DNA from: Gigaspora rosea
Taxonomy: Eukaryota; Glomeromycota; Glomeromycetes; Diversisporales; Gigasporaceae
Length of the DNA: 64,000 nucleotides
Reading direction: 5' to 3'
NCBI GenBank assembly: GCA_003550325.1
Contig: QKWP01000647.1
Coordinates: 1-64,000, forward strand
A program made the position numbers and the translations under genes. Each line of letters begins with the position of its first letter. The stretch's first letter is position 1. The notes under the pieces are model-generated. The model saw only the letters and a program-made list of their open reading frames with translations. It was not told where the DNA came from and did not search any database. Positions 1 to 10,132 of this stretch are shown here, piece by piece.

Positions 1-423
1 TACTATAAGCTGCTAACCAAAAAAGACAAGTGATTAAAATTCATAGTCACATATATAAAGAAAACTAATAATACTAAAAAAGTATAAGCATTTAAGGAGT
101 GCTATGCGAAATGCATAACAATCAAAAAAGTAATTCAAAAAAAGCTTCGAATTCATAAGAAAATCAAAAAAAATCAATTTAGTAATAAACCGGGAAGAAA
201 AAATAAAAAATTCTTCTTGTTACCAAACTAAAAGCCCCAAATTACTATGAATTTCCTGTTTTTATTTGTATAAATTAAAATTTTAAAATAGTTTTCGTAA
301 AGATATAAAAGAAATAAAAATTTTAATTAAAAAAAATATCCCGATTTTGAATTAATAACTCAAAAAAAAAGTTTTTTCAATTTACATTAAATATTCAAAA
401 ATTTATCAATCGTATATCTAATA
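1..423. other. AT-rich stretch, no gene
   Basis: A- and T-rich DNA with short homopolymer runs. I see no reading frame, repeat or terminal repeat. It may hold the left end of the hAT element that follows, but no matching terminal inverted repeat was found. Confidence 0.4.
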
Positions 424-2458
424 ATGGGAAAACCAAAAGGTGCTATATAGAAACATTGGATTACTCTTGAATCGAATCAACCAGAAACTAATAAATCAAA
501 TCAATTAGCAACTGAGGAGTTTAATCAAGAAGAAATTTATGAATCAACCCGATTAGAATTAAATGAATCGAACCAAGAAACCAATAAATCAAACTAACAG
601 AAATCTAACGATGATAAAAAACCACCCCTCCTGTAAAATGCATATATTGTCCAAAGACTTATGATCGTGGAATTGCAACTTGAATGCAAGCATATTTGGA
701 TAATGATTGTCCGGGTGCACCTGATAATGCAAAAACAAAAAAAAAATTCATCTCAAATTTTTGAAAATTTAGTTTTTATTAACAATAATTCGGTAACATT
801 TAATATTAATAAACCTAATAATTTTTCTCAAAAGCGCACAAGAACTACATTCATTAATGATTTTGCTGATAGTATGAGTAAGAAAGAACAAGAAGATCTC
901 GAATTTGCATTAGCCCAAGCATTATTTGCTACAGGTGTATCATTTTCTTTTTTAGAAAATCCATATGTTATTGAATTTTTTCAAAAAATTCGTCCTGCTT
1001 TTAAATTACCAAGTCAATTAAAATTGGCAAATGAATTATTAGATAAAGTTTACAAAAAAGTAAAAAAAATAATCTGATAATAAAATTGCAAATGCACAAA
1101 GCTTGTATATGATTTTCGATAGTTGGTCGAATATTAACCAAGAATCAGTACAAAATTTTATAATTTGTACTCCCGAGCTAATTTTTTTTGATGCAATGTA
1201 TTCAGGAGAAGAATCTCATACAGCTTTGTGGGTTTCAAATGAAATAATTCAACAAATAGAAATTGTTGGGTCTGATAAATTTTCAGCAGTCATTACTGAT
1301 ACAGCAAGTGTAATGAAAGTGGCATGGAGAATTATTGAAGAAAAGTATCCTAAGATAGTATGTCTTGGTTGCACTTCTCATATAGTAAATCTTTTAATTA
1401 ACGATATTTTGAAAATATATGAAACTAAAGTAACAGTAGATAATGCAAAAAATTTAGTAAAATATTTTAAATCGCATCCACAATTAATGGCAAAACTTAA
1501 ACGTATTCAACAAAAAAATTATTCTAAAGAAATTTCACTAGTCTTACCTGCAATTACACAATAGGGCATCCATTTTGAATGTTTACAGTCAATTAAAAAA
1601 TCAAAAATCGCTTTAGAGTAAGCATTAATGGATATAAGAATTTGAGAAAATATAAATTCAAATTTAAGAAATTATATATTATCTGATGAATTTTGGGAAA
1701 ATTTGGATTTATTAAGTGCTATTTTAGAACTAATAGTAGTTACATTAAAACAGTTTGAATCAGATAATTCTACTCTTTCGTCTATCTATTTTTACTTCAA
1801 AAAAATGGTAGAAGAGATTTGTAAAATTTCTTGTTGTTTTTCTGATAAACTTAATAAACTTGTTGAAGAATGATGGGAATATACTTATCATCCAATTCGA
1901 ATAGTGGCCTATATGTTGGATTCATGGTTTTTAGAAACAAATAATCCATCAGAAGAAGCTATGGGATATTCTGAATTTACAACATTTACTAAAGAAAAAT
2001 TTGATCAAGATGAATTTGTAAACTTGTTTATTGAGTTGGTTAAATTTCGCAAAAAAATCTCACTATACAATAATGAAGTCATTTGGAATTCAGCAACATC
2101 ATTTACTCCATCGTTATGGTGGCAATTATGGCCATATAGTAATCTTCAACAAATGGCAATCAAAATTCTTTCTATTCCTACATCTTCAGTAGCTACAGAA
2201 CGAAACTTTTCTATATTCGGCTTTATTCATAATAAAGTTCGTAACAGGTTGCTTAATGATTGGGTTAACAAGTTAGTCTATTTGTATGAAAACCTTCGAA
2301 TGCAAAAAAAAAATATAAAGCGTAAAATTATTAATATATCCAGTAGTAAGTACGATACTATAACTAATCAAGAAACTAATTGTGATAACAGTGATGATGA
2401 ATTATTCGATAATGAATTTGAAATGAATGTAATAGATTTGACAGCCAATGAAATATAA
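424..2458 (+). pseudogene. hAT-superfamily transposase, decayed
   Basis: Relic of a hAT cut-and-paste transposase. Pieces in order: a start at 424 (MGKPKGAI, then a stop); an acidic N/Q-rich linker; a BED-type zinc finger around 636-720, seen as KCIYCPK followed by YLDNDCPG; an open stretch 661-1077; a DUF659/RNase H-like part at 1103-1564 with YSGEESHTALW, AVITDTAS and CLGCTSHIVNLL; and the C-terminal dimerisation (hATC) part at 1904-2458 with WWQLWPYSNLQQMAIKILS and SVATERNFS. At least two frame changes (near 630 and 1070) and several in-frame stops (for example after 430, 595, 1564 and near 1870) make it inactive. Family assignment is firm from the hATC and DUF659 motifs. Terminal inverted repeats were not found, so the element's ends are unknown. 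Confidence 0.88.
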
Positions 2459-2514
2459 AATCTAATAATATTATACGAATAAATTTTTGATTTTAAATCA
2501 CGTGTTATTATAAG

Positions 2515-2560
2515 TTATTATACCATTATTATACCGTTATTATACCGTTATTATACCGTA
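2515..2560. repeat. 11-bp tandem repeat TTATTATACCG
   Basis: Four nearly identical copies of TTATTATACCG, followed by the palindrome ATAACCGGTTAT. It lies just after the hAT coding relic and may belong to that element's 3' non-coding end. Confidence 0.8.
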
Positions 2561-2969
2561 TAATAACCGGTTATTATCAAAAATAATTATACCGTATAAT
2601 TACATTCCTAATTGTATCTAAAACACGTGTTGCAATCCACTAGACTATCCAAATTTGGAAAGTAAACAATGCCGATCTTTTGGAGGGGTAAGCCAAATCC
2701 TCACTTTTTTTGAGAAATTTTGAAAGACTAGCAAGGAAGCGAAAAAGAGGTAAAAAAGGAACCACTTGCCAAAGTAAAGGAATACAGTTTAAGAAAAACA
2801 TATAATTTGTTGTTTCCTCTGTGTTTTTTTTTGAAGTAATAACCAGAAAGCTTCATCGACATAGTTGGGCTTTACTATCTAAGCTACACCAAGATCTATC
2901 ATACAAGAGAACTTCCTGCCAGTTATCTTGTATAATAATGCTCTTGGCTTGCATGCCAAATGTTCTAAT
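2561..2969. other. Unassigned spacer
   Basis: Somewhat less AT-rich than its surroundings. No open frame or repeat was recognised. It contains the left copy (2962-2969, GTTCTAAT) of the target duplication of the next element. Confidence 0.4.
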
Positions 2970-2988
2970 TAGTGCTTGTATTTGAATA

Positions 2989-3270
2989 TACTATATTTAT
3001 GAATATATTCGAATACATAAAGATTTATGAATATTCGAATATAAAATTATAGATATTCGAATATTCATAAATATTCATAATATTTATGAATATTCATAAT
3101 ATTTATGAATATNAATATTCATAAATATTCATAATATTTATGAATATTCATAATATTTATGAATATTCATAATATTTATAAATATTTATGAATATTCATA
3201 AATCTATTTATAAATATCATATTATGAATATTTATAAATACTGTATTATGAATATTCATAAATATTAAAT
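2989..3270. repeat. AT satellite block 1 (ATGAATATTC)
   Basis: Tandem, imperfect ~19-bp units of the type ATGAATATTCATAATATTT, each nearly self-complementary. A single N at 3113 shows the assembly was uncertain here, so the copy number is not reliable. Confidence 0.85.
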
Positions 3271-3273
3271 ATT

Positions 3274-3475
3274 CATGTCCAAAGCAATAATATATGTACT
3301 ATATATGTAAAAAAATTACCAAAATAAGATTTGTGTAATGTTACACAATATTAGTAGCGTGTAACCAAAAATTATTTTTGCAAAAACAATGCACTGGGCT
3401 TTTGTGTAATATAAGTATATATTGTGTAACCAGTATATGTACTGTAATTGGCTATTCTAAAATAGGACGGACGAA
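3274..3475 (+). repeat. ~200-bp unique segment, copy 1
   Basis: Direct repeat of 5114-5315 with scattered differences. Both copies contain TTGCAAAAACAATGCACTGG and run into ATGAATATTC satellite. Part of it (AAGATTTGTG...GTTACACAATATTA) resembles sequence near 30250 and 29820, so it is itself a dispersed repeat. Confidence 0.8.
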
Positions 3476-3835
3476 TATTCATAATATTCATAATATTTAT
3501 GAATATTCATAATATTCATGAATATTCATAATATTCATAATATTTATGAATATTCATAATATTCATGAATATTCATAATATTCATATATTCATAATATTC
3601 ATATTCAATATTTATGAATATTCAAAATATTTATATATATTCAAAATATTTAAAATATTTATGAATATTCAAAATATTTATGAATATTCATAATATTTAT
3701 GAATATTTATAAATATTTATGAATATTCATAATATTTATATATTCATAAATATTTATGAATACAGTATTCATAAATATTTATAAATATCATATTATGAAT
3801 ATTCATAAATACTGTATTATGAATTTTTATAAATA
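3471..3835. repeat. AT satellite block 2
   Basis: Same ATGAATATTCATAATATTT-type array as at 2989, following the first copy of the unique segment. Confidence 0.85.
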
Positions 3836-3935
3836 GAGAATTTCTATTTGTACACGGAGTGTATATACACGAGTAATGTAAAAACAAACTGATATCTTAA
3901 AATTTTAATTATGAAACCACCTTTTATCTTCTAAT

Positions 3936-3956
3936 AAAAAAAATTCCTTGAGAAAT
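3936..3956. repeat. SINE target duplication, left copy
   Basis: AAAAAAAATTCCTTGAGAAA plus T, repeated exactly at 4918-4938 on the other side of the SINE. A long, A-rich-ended duplication of this kind is the mark of LINE-machinery insertion. Confidence 0.88.
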
Positions 3957-4917
3957 GGTGAGTAGGTCCTGTAGCCTAGTGGTCTAGGCGCCTACTTCCA
4001 CACTAGAGGTTTCTGGTTCAAGTCCTAGTAGAAGTAATAATCTACAATACTCGTCTCATACTCAGTAAAAGCCCAAGTGAGTACTAGTTCTGGTTGGCCG
4101 TTTCTGGAAAAAGATCTCTGCTTGGTTATAGGGTGTCAATGGAAAGAAGCGGGTGGCTGTTCTACGAACACCTCTAGCACATGTGAAAGAACCAAAATAG
4201 GAAATTAGGAAGCAGAGAAGTCGCTGCTATTCTTGGACGTGATAAAACCAATCAACCGAATTCGCAGGGTACACCAGGCTGGTAGTAGAAATACAAAGCA
4301 GGAAAGACGCATACCAACCCCGAATACCAATCAATTCAAAGTAAAATTGGAAGTAGTCTTGTATTACGAACCTTAGTTGGGAGTAACTTGTTACGCAACA
4401 CAGCCTCACCTATACCAACTTATGGGAGTCTAATAAAAGAATAGTAGATGCATACTGTAGTTCGAATAATATTAAATCGAAACAGGCGGGCCCTCCAATA
4501 ATAATTTGGAATAGTCAGGGTAGGTGTAAGTGGGAACGGATAACTGCGGTTGCGCTTGTGTTGGCGCGGGTATACCAATAGGACTATGGCCTTTTCATAC
4601 ACCAAACAGGAAGTAAATCAAGCAACGAGATACGAATGCGTATAGTAATCTAAGCCACCTATTTGGAAGTTTGAAGAACCAGATATAAGAGATGTGTGAA
4701 ATGCCGAATAAGGAAATAGAGTAGTTCCAGAGCATAAATCCTGGTGTATTGCTTACAGGAGTAGTATTCCGGGTTAAGTATAGGTTGCAGATGCGGCTTA
4801 TGTCAGTCTGAGTCTTAGTTTCGGGATTAATAGAGAATGTAATTCATGCATGTAAAATGCTATAATATATTTGAAATTTAATAAAGAAACTGAAGATAAA
4901 CCCCATTTATAAAAAAA
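3957..4917 (+). mobile_element. tRNA-derived SINE, 0.96 kb, with poly(A) and 21-bp target duplication
   Basis: The head is tRNA-like: an RNA polymerase III A box TAGCCTAGTGG at 3972-3982, a perfect D-arm stem GCCTAG...CTAGGC, and a B box GGTTCAAGTCC at 4015-4025 with normal spacing. The ~870-bp body that follows has no homology I recognise and no coding frame. It ends in AATAAAG-bearing sequence and an A-tract (from 4911). Direct repeats of 21 bp (3936-3956 and 4918-4938) flank it. It is unusually long for a SINE. I infer mobilisation in trans by a LINE, and the insertion is recent enough to leave the duplication identical. The parental tRNA cannot be named because the anticodon arm has drifted. 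Confidence 0.88.
3972..4025 (+). promoter_or_regulatory. Pol III A box and B box of the SINE
   Basis: A box TAGCCTAGTGG at 3972-3982 and B box GGTTCAAGTCC at 4015-4025, the internal promoter inherited from a tRNA gene. Confidence 0.82.
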
Positions 4918-5113
4918 AAAAAAAATTCCTTGAGAAATTTTGGTATAAATAACATAACCCTCGCCATAATCCCAAACCCACCCTTATCCTAACCATAAGC
5001 AAGGGTTTATTTTTCATTTTATGTTACACAATTTGTAAATCAATAATTATACTCGTGTATAAACACTACGTGTAAATTAATAAATTTTCTTAATTTTTAT
5101 AAATATTAAATAT

Positions 5114-5315
5114 TCATGTCTGAAGCAATAATACATGTACTGTATATGTAAAGCAATAACCAAAATAAGATTTGTATAACGTTACACAACATTGGTGGTG
5201 TGTAACCAAAAATTATTTTTGCAAAAACAATGCACTGGGCCTTTGTATAACATAAGTATATATTGTGTAACCAGTATATGTACTGTAATTGGCTATTCTA
5301 AAATAGGATGGATGA
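5114..5315 (+). repeat. ~200-bp unique segment, copy 2
   Basis: Second direct copy of 3274-3475. It points to an internal duplication of the satellite element before or around the SINE insertion. Confidence 0.8.
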
Positions 5316-5640
5316 ATATATGAATATTCATAATATTCATGAATATTCATAATATTCATAATATTTATGAATATTCATAATATTCATAAATATTCATAAT
5401 ACTCATATATTCATGAATATGAATATTCATTATTTATGAATATTCAAAATATTTATGAATATTCATAATATTTATGAATATTCATAATATTTATGAATAT
5501 TCAAAATATTTATGAATATTCATAATATTTATGAATATTCAAAATATTTATAAATATTCATAATATTTATGAATATCCATAATATTTATGAATATTCAAA
5601 ATATTTATGAATATTTATAAATATTATGAATATTTGAAAA
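5314..5640. repeat. AT satellite block 3
   Basis: Third ATGAATATTC array, degrading near 5640-5700 into longer AT-rich units and ending at the right terminus TAAGCACTA. Confidence 0.85.
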
Positions 5641-5720
5641 TATATTCGAATATATTAATAAATTAATTATAAATATTCAAATATATGTAAGGATTTATGA
5701 ATATAAGCACTAGTTCTAAT

Positions 5721-6009
5721 AGAGGAGTCCCACGATAGAAAAATGTTGACCTCTAGACAAACTACTATACAGGCCACAACTCTCCAACAAAAATTTGTTT
5801 TTCCAGTAGTAAAAATTTTGGTTCAAGTGATTGTCAGAAAAACTATAAAAGTTTTATGAAATGTTATATTATTAAAAGTGGATAAAATTAATATTTTATA
5901 AAGATTACATTTAAAATTTGAATAACAAAAACAAAAAAAAATTTATAAACTATTTGCACCACAATAAACACTATTCACTTCATATAGATCATCTAGATTT
6001 TGATACTTA
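5721..6009. other. Unassigned AT-rich spacer
   Basis: No gene, array or terminal repeat seen. Confidence 0.35.
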
Positions 6010-6583
6010 ATATATTTTAATAAATTTTAAAAACTTTTATTGACAAGTTCTTAATCAAATTTGATCAAAATTTTTTTTAATTGAATTCTATGGATTCATA
6101 AAATTAAAATAAAAAAAATTTCATCAAATTTGGTCAAGAACTTGTAGAGATATCTTCAATAAAAGTTTTTATAAACAATTTTGACATATAATATATATTT
6201 TTAGAAGTAAAAAAATTTTATTAAAGATATTTTGCAAGTTCTAAACCAAATTTAATAAAATTTTTTATTTGAATAATACAAATCTGTAGAATTAAAATAA
6301 AAAAAATCATTGGATTTGGTCAAAAATTTGCAGAAATATCTTTAATAAAAGTTCTTGTAAACAATTTTAGTATAGCTTTTTTGTAATATATATTTTTGAA
6401 AATAAAAAAACCTTTTATCAAAGATATTCCTACAAGTTCTTGACCAAATTCAGTAAAATTTTTTATTTAAATTCTATGATTTTATTAAAAAAAGTTTCAT
6501 TAATTTAGTCAAGAACTTATAAAATATCTTTAATAAAGTTTTTATAAACAATTTTAGCACGGCTTCTTTATAATATATATTTT
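6010..6583. repeat. Dyad tandem array, left part
   Basis: About three diverged ~185-bp units, each an inverted repeat: AAGTTCTTGACCAAATTT-type sequence faces its complement AAATTTGGTCAAGAACTT across a short AT-rich centre. The same unit resumes after the inserted element, at 8889-9640, so one array was split by the insertion. Confidence 0.75.
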
Positions 6584-6804
6584 TAGAAATACAGTATGGA
6601 ATAGCAAGAAGCATCCAATTTTTTGGGGTGCCAAATTTGGGTTATATAACACAACTTCTGATTGGCTAATTTTTATTAAGCGCCAAATTTGGGTTATATA
6701 ATATAACTTCTAATTGGCTAATTTTTATTAAGATACCAAATTTGATTTTTTAATGAGTATTAACCAATAAAATTGCTTACATGTGACTAGCATCAATATG
6801 ATTA

Positions 6805-7342
6805 CCGTATTTTCCCAAAATTAAGCTACCTTTTTTAGGGCAAAAGTTACACAGAAAATCGGGGTAGCTTATTTTCGGGTAAAATTGATTTTTGACTGAT
6901 CGCAGAAAGTTGCTACATAGTAAAGTCTAAATTTTACTATGTAAATCGATTAAAATCGATTAAGTAAACTTATTCACAGGTCAAAATACACTTACTCTGA
7001 AATTTTCATTAAGATTGGAGAACTTTTTATTATTTAACTTTTAATTTTTACGTTCGACGAATATATTTTTTTAAAAAATTTTAATTTTTTCGCCAAACGT
7101 AAAAATCAAAAGTCAATTAATAAAAAGTTCTCCAATATTTATAAAAATTTTATAGTAAGTATATCCTGACCTGTTGAATAAGTTTACTTAATCGATTTTA
7201 ATCGATTTACTTAGTAAAATTTAGACTTTACTATGTAGCAACTTTTGTCAATCGTGGGGTAGCTTATTTTCGGGTTAAAGATGTTTTGGACCAAAAGAGG
7301 TGTAGCTTATTTTCGAAGGTAGCTTATTTTCAGGAAATACGG
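6805..7342. mobile_element. Mariner-type foldback MITE
   Basis: Terminal repeats CCGTATTTTCCCAAAATTAA and, reversed from the right, CCGTATTTCCTGAAAATAAG are flanked by TA at 6803-6804 and 7343-7344, the Tc1/mariner target. Almost the whole element is self-complementary (arms 6897-7000 with 7160-7250; inner arms 7017-7133), so its transcript would fold into one long hairpin. Related fragments with AAAATAAGCTACC occur near 39520-39660 and 48620-48740. Confidence 0.72.
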
Positions 7343-7401
7343 TAGGTAATTTTCTTTGTGCCAAATTTCTGTTTTATTATTAAAATTACTAAAATTTTTG
7401 A

Positions 7402-8038
7402 CCTGTGGGCTGATAGCGCAAGTGGTTGCGCTCCCAGGTTCCCAAATGTAAGGTCGCCGGTTCAAGCCCCACTAGGAACATTAATTCTACACGGAGTCAC
7501 GAGACGAACGGGCTGAACCAGGATGCTAGGACCGCGTACGGGTTTACAACCATATTTGGATGTTCTATAAAGATGCGGCATATGAAAATAGGACCCCTAG
7601 TGAAGATCCGGGCAAAAAAGAAAATAAAGAATACTTCCGGTTGAATTCCGGTTGCAAGGTACAAACACAGTGCTAAACACTAAATTAGAAAAGAAGTCCC
7701 ATGAGGAAAAAACCAGACCCGACCCAAACTCAGAAGAAAGTACTGGGATAGACGAAAAAAGGACCTACACAAGCATATCAGCGGAGTAATCTAACTCCTT
7801 AAAGTTGATTTAGAAGACTATGGTTGGGGCGCACCGAATGACGGACTGGCTGGACTTAGCTAGAAAAACCGAATGAGGGAGGAGTTGGGTAGGATAGACT
7901 TCGTAGGACAGTATAAAAATAGAAATAGGATATGTAATGAAAATGTAGGGGCCCGCAGGGTCCCTAAAACCAATGTCCTTAATAATAAATGAGCACCAAC
8001 ATGCGCCCCTAGCATTAGAACTAGAGTTAAAAAAAAAT
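7402..8038 (+). mobile_element. Second tRNA-derived SINE, ~0.64 kb
   Basis: A box TAGCGCAAGTGG at 7414-7425 with a perfect GCGC...GCGC D stem, and B box GGTTCAAGCCC at 7459-7469. An unrelated ~560-bp body follows, ending in an A-tract at 8030-8038. The flanks AATTACTAAAATTTTTGA and AATTACCAAGCTTTGA look like a diverged target duplication. The body differs from the SINE at 3957, so this is a separate, probably older family. No protein is encoded. Confidence 0.8.
7414..7469 (+). promoter_or_regulatory. Pol III A box and B box of the second SINE
   Basis: TAGCGCAAGTGG at 7414-7425 and GGTTCAAGCCC at 7459-7469. Confidence 0.78.
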
Positions 8039-8888
8039 TACCAAGCTTTGATTTCTTATCCCTTAGTTTGTACTACTTCGCAGACAAATTTGACTATATA
8101 ATTACTATAAATATACCTCTGATCTATTTTTTTAATCATTTAAAATATTTAAATAAAATTTGGTATTATAATTTTTAATAACAAGGATTATATTTTTGAA
8201 TTATTTAAATTTATATTATAAGACAAAAAGTTTATGTTGCTTATAGGCTGAAAATATTAAATTTTAAAGAAATTTTTTAACCAAAAAAATATTTTACAAT
8301 ATCTTGGCGAATTCTTTAAATATTGGTTTTAAAAATATAGTTTCTAATACAATATTGTAGTTTATATAAAGGATGACAACTTTCATTATTTGACTTTATA
8401 TGATTTACTTGTAAAAATTAAGACTTGTATTAGAAGTGAAAATTTTTTTTATAGATGGGAACATATAAAATTTGAGAAAACCTAAAGAAAAATTTCTATA
8501 GTAAAAGTTCCAAAACAAAAACTTTAAACTTTTATTACACCAAAGTTTTTTAATATTTTTAAAAAAATTTTATAATAAAGTTGATAAAACAGAACTAATA
8601 TTATATTTTTTACTTAGAAAGTATATAGCTAAAATTAATATTTAAGGTTTTATTTAAAAAATTTAAAAATTTAAAATTTTTGCAGGCAAATATGCCTGTA
8701 TAACAAATTAAGGGATAACTTTTGTAAAAAGCAAGATATTAAAAATCTGTCTTACAGATTTGTAGTTTAGGTTATAAATAATAAATTTGTAAAAAAGATT
8801 TTTAAAATAATTATTTGTTATAAAATCATAAGGCTTTAAACAATTGCGAAAAAATTGGATGTTTCTTGCTTCCTGTACTGTAGAAAAA

Positions 8889-9640
8889 TTTATTAAAGAT
8901 ATTTTTATAAGTTTTTGATCAAATTTAATAGAAAATTTTTTATTTGAATTTTACAAATCTGTAAAATTAAAATAAAAAATTTTTATTGAATTTGGTCAAG
9001 AACTTGCAAAAAAATATTTAATAAAAGTTCTTGTAACAATTTTGGTATAGCTTTTTTGTAATATGAGAGTAGAAAAGAAACAAACTTTTTTTAAGTAAAA
9101 GTTTTTTTGACTTTAAGCTTAAATATCTTAACAACTATTTTAATAAATTTAATAAATTTTTTTTATTTTAATTTTATATTTTCAAGATTAATAAAATAAA
9201 AAACTTTTTAGCAAACTGATTAAATAGTTGTTAAGATATTTTAATTAAAAATTAAAAAAAATTTATTAAAAATAATTTGTCCCTTTTTTACTATTTCATT
9301 TCTATGAAAATAAAAAATTTTTTATCAAAAATATCTTTACAAGTTTTTGACCAAATTTGATAAAATTTTTTTATTTTAATTCTATAAATTTGTAGAATTT
9401 AAATAAAAATTTTTATTAAAACTAATTAAGAACTCACAGAATTATCTTGATAAAAGTTTTTTACTTTTAAAAATATATATTACAAAAAAAATTTCTATAA
9501 GTTTTTGACCAAATTTGTAAAATTTATTATTTTAATTCTACAAATTCATAGAATTCAAATAAAAATTTTTTGTCAAGAACTCAGAAATAATATTAATAAA
9601 TTTTTTAAAATTTAAAATATTTAAATGACAAAATTAAAGA
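8889..9640. repeat. Dyad tandem array, right part
   Basis: Continuation of the 6010-6583 array with the same ~185-bp inverted-repeat unit (ATTTGGTCAAGAACTT and its complement), more diverged towards the right. Confidence 0.65.
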
Positions 9641-9699
9641 ATTATAATGCAAATAGTATTATTGTGATGCAAATTTTAGTACTCTAAAAAAAATAATAT

Positions 9700-9850
9700 T
9701 ATATTTGTCAATTGGATAAAATTAATTAAATATTAAAGCTTATATATAAAATATAGTTAATAAGTTCTAATAAAAGTGGATAAAAAATTTAAAAAGTTTA
9801 TATTAAAGCTAATATAACCTTTATATATATTGTTTAAATTCTGTATATAG
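9700..9850 (-). mobile_element. Relic end of an AGGACCC-family element
   Basis: Reversed, this stretch runs ACAATATATATAAAGGTTAT, then GCTTTAATATAAACTT and TTTATATATAAGCTTTAATA. It matches the left subterminal region of the element at 34018 (35336-35450) almost base for base. The outermost ~10 bases are lost, and no partner end was found. Confidence 0.6.
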
Positions 9851-9956
9851 ATCATTTCAGCTATTATTTCTATTAATAAACAAGTGACAAAAAATATTTT
9901 TACTGCAGATTAAAAAGTTGCTATATATAAAAGTTAATTTTTTACTATATAAATTG

Positions 9957-9971
9957 TTTATAATAAAAAAA
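9957..9971. repeat. LINE target duplication, 3' side
   Basis: TTTATAATAAAAAAA next to the T-tract; TTTATAATAAAAAA recurs at 27230-27243 beyond the 5' end of the LINE. Confidence 0.72.
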
Positions 9972-10132
9972 TTTTTTTTTTTTTTAAAGAGAGGTCTATC
10001 TTCTAATACTTCATTAGATTTAAAAATTATACATATATATGCTACATGTAGGAATATACTAATCTATTATAAAGTAGAGGTAAGAGCTACTTTACTCTCG
10101 ACCTAATTCTTTACTAGAATGGTCATAGACCT

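Larger units (their letters stand above)
2970..5712. mobile_element. hAT-like non-autonomous element filled with AT satellite
   Basis: Both ends carry TAGTGCTT (TAGTGCTTGTATTTG at the left; TAGTGCTTATATTC when the right end is reversed). This fits the TA-G-N-G start common in hAT elements. An identical 8-bp direct repeat GTTCTAAT flanks it at 2962-2969 and 5713-5720. There is no coding sequence. The body is three blocks of ATGAATATTCATAATATTT-like satellite and two direct copies of a ~200-bp unique segment (3274-3475 and 5114-5315), with a SINE inserted between them. How the element was moved is inferred from its ends and target duplication. Confidence 0.75.
6592..8880. mobile_element. Terminal-inverted-repeat element, 2.3 kb, CAGTA ends
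   Basis: The left end CAGTATGGAATAGCAAGAAG and the reversed right end CAGTACAGGAAGCAAGAAAC match over ~33 bp, continuing into CATCCAATTTTTT in both. The flanks TAGAAATA (6584-6591) and TAGAAAAA (8881-8888) agree at 7 of 8 positions, so an 8-bp target duplication is likely (hAT-like ends). There is no transposase. A ~60-bp tandem duplication lies at 6640-6750, and a foldback element and a SINE are nested inside. Confidence 0.72.

Noticed and set aside
3957-4035. Functional tRNA gene
   Set aside because: A and B boxes are present, but the anticodon arm does not fold cleanly and the head runs into a long body with poly(A) and a target duplication; it is a SINE.
4227-4605. Two short minus-strand open frames
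   Set aside because: They lie inside the SINE body, lack any domain and are of a length expected by chance.
7405-7475. Functional tRNA gene
   Set aside because: As above: the T arm and anticodon arm do not pair well, and an A-tract ends a long body.
7590-7610. AGGACCCC at 7590 as a transposon end
   Set aside because: It is inside the SINE body and no complementary end with matching flanks was found.
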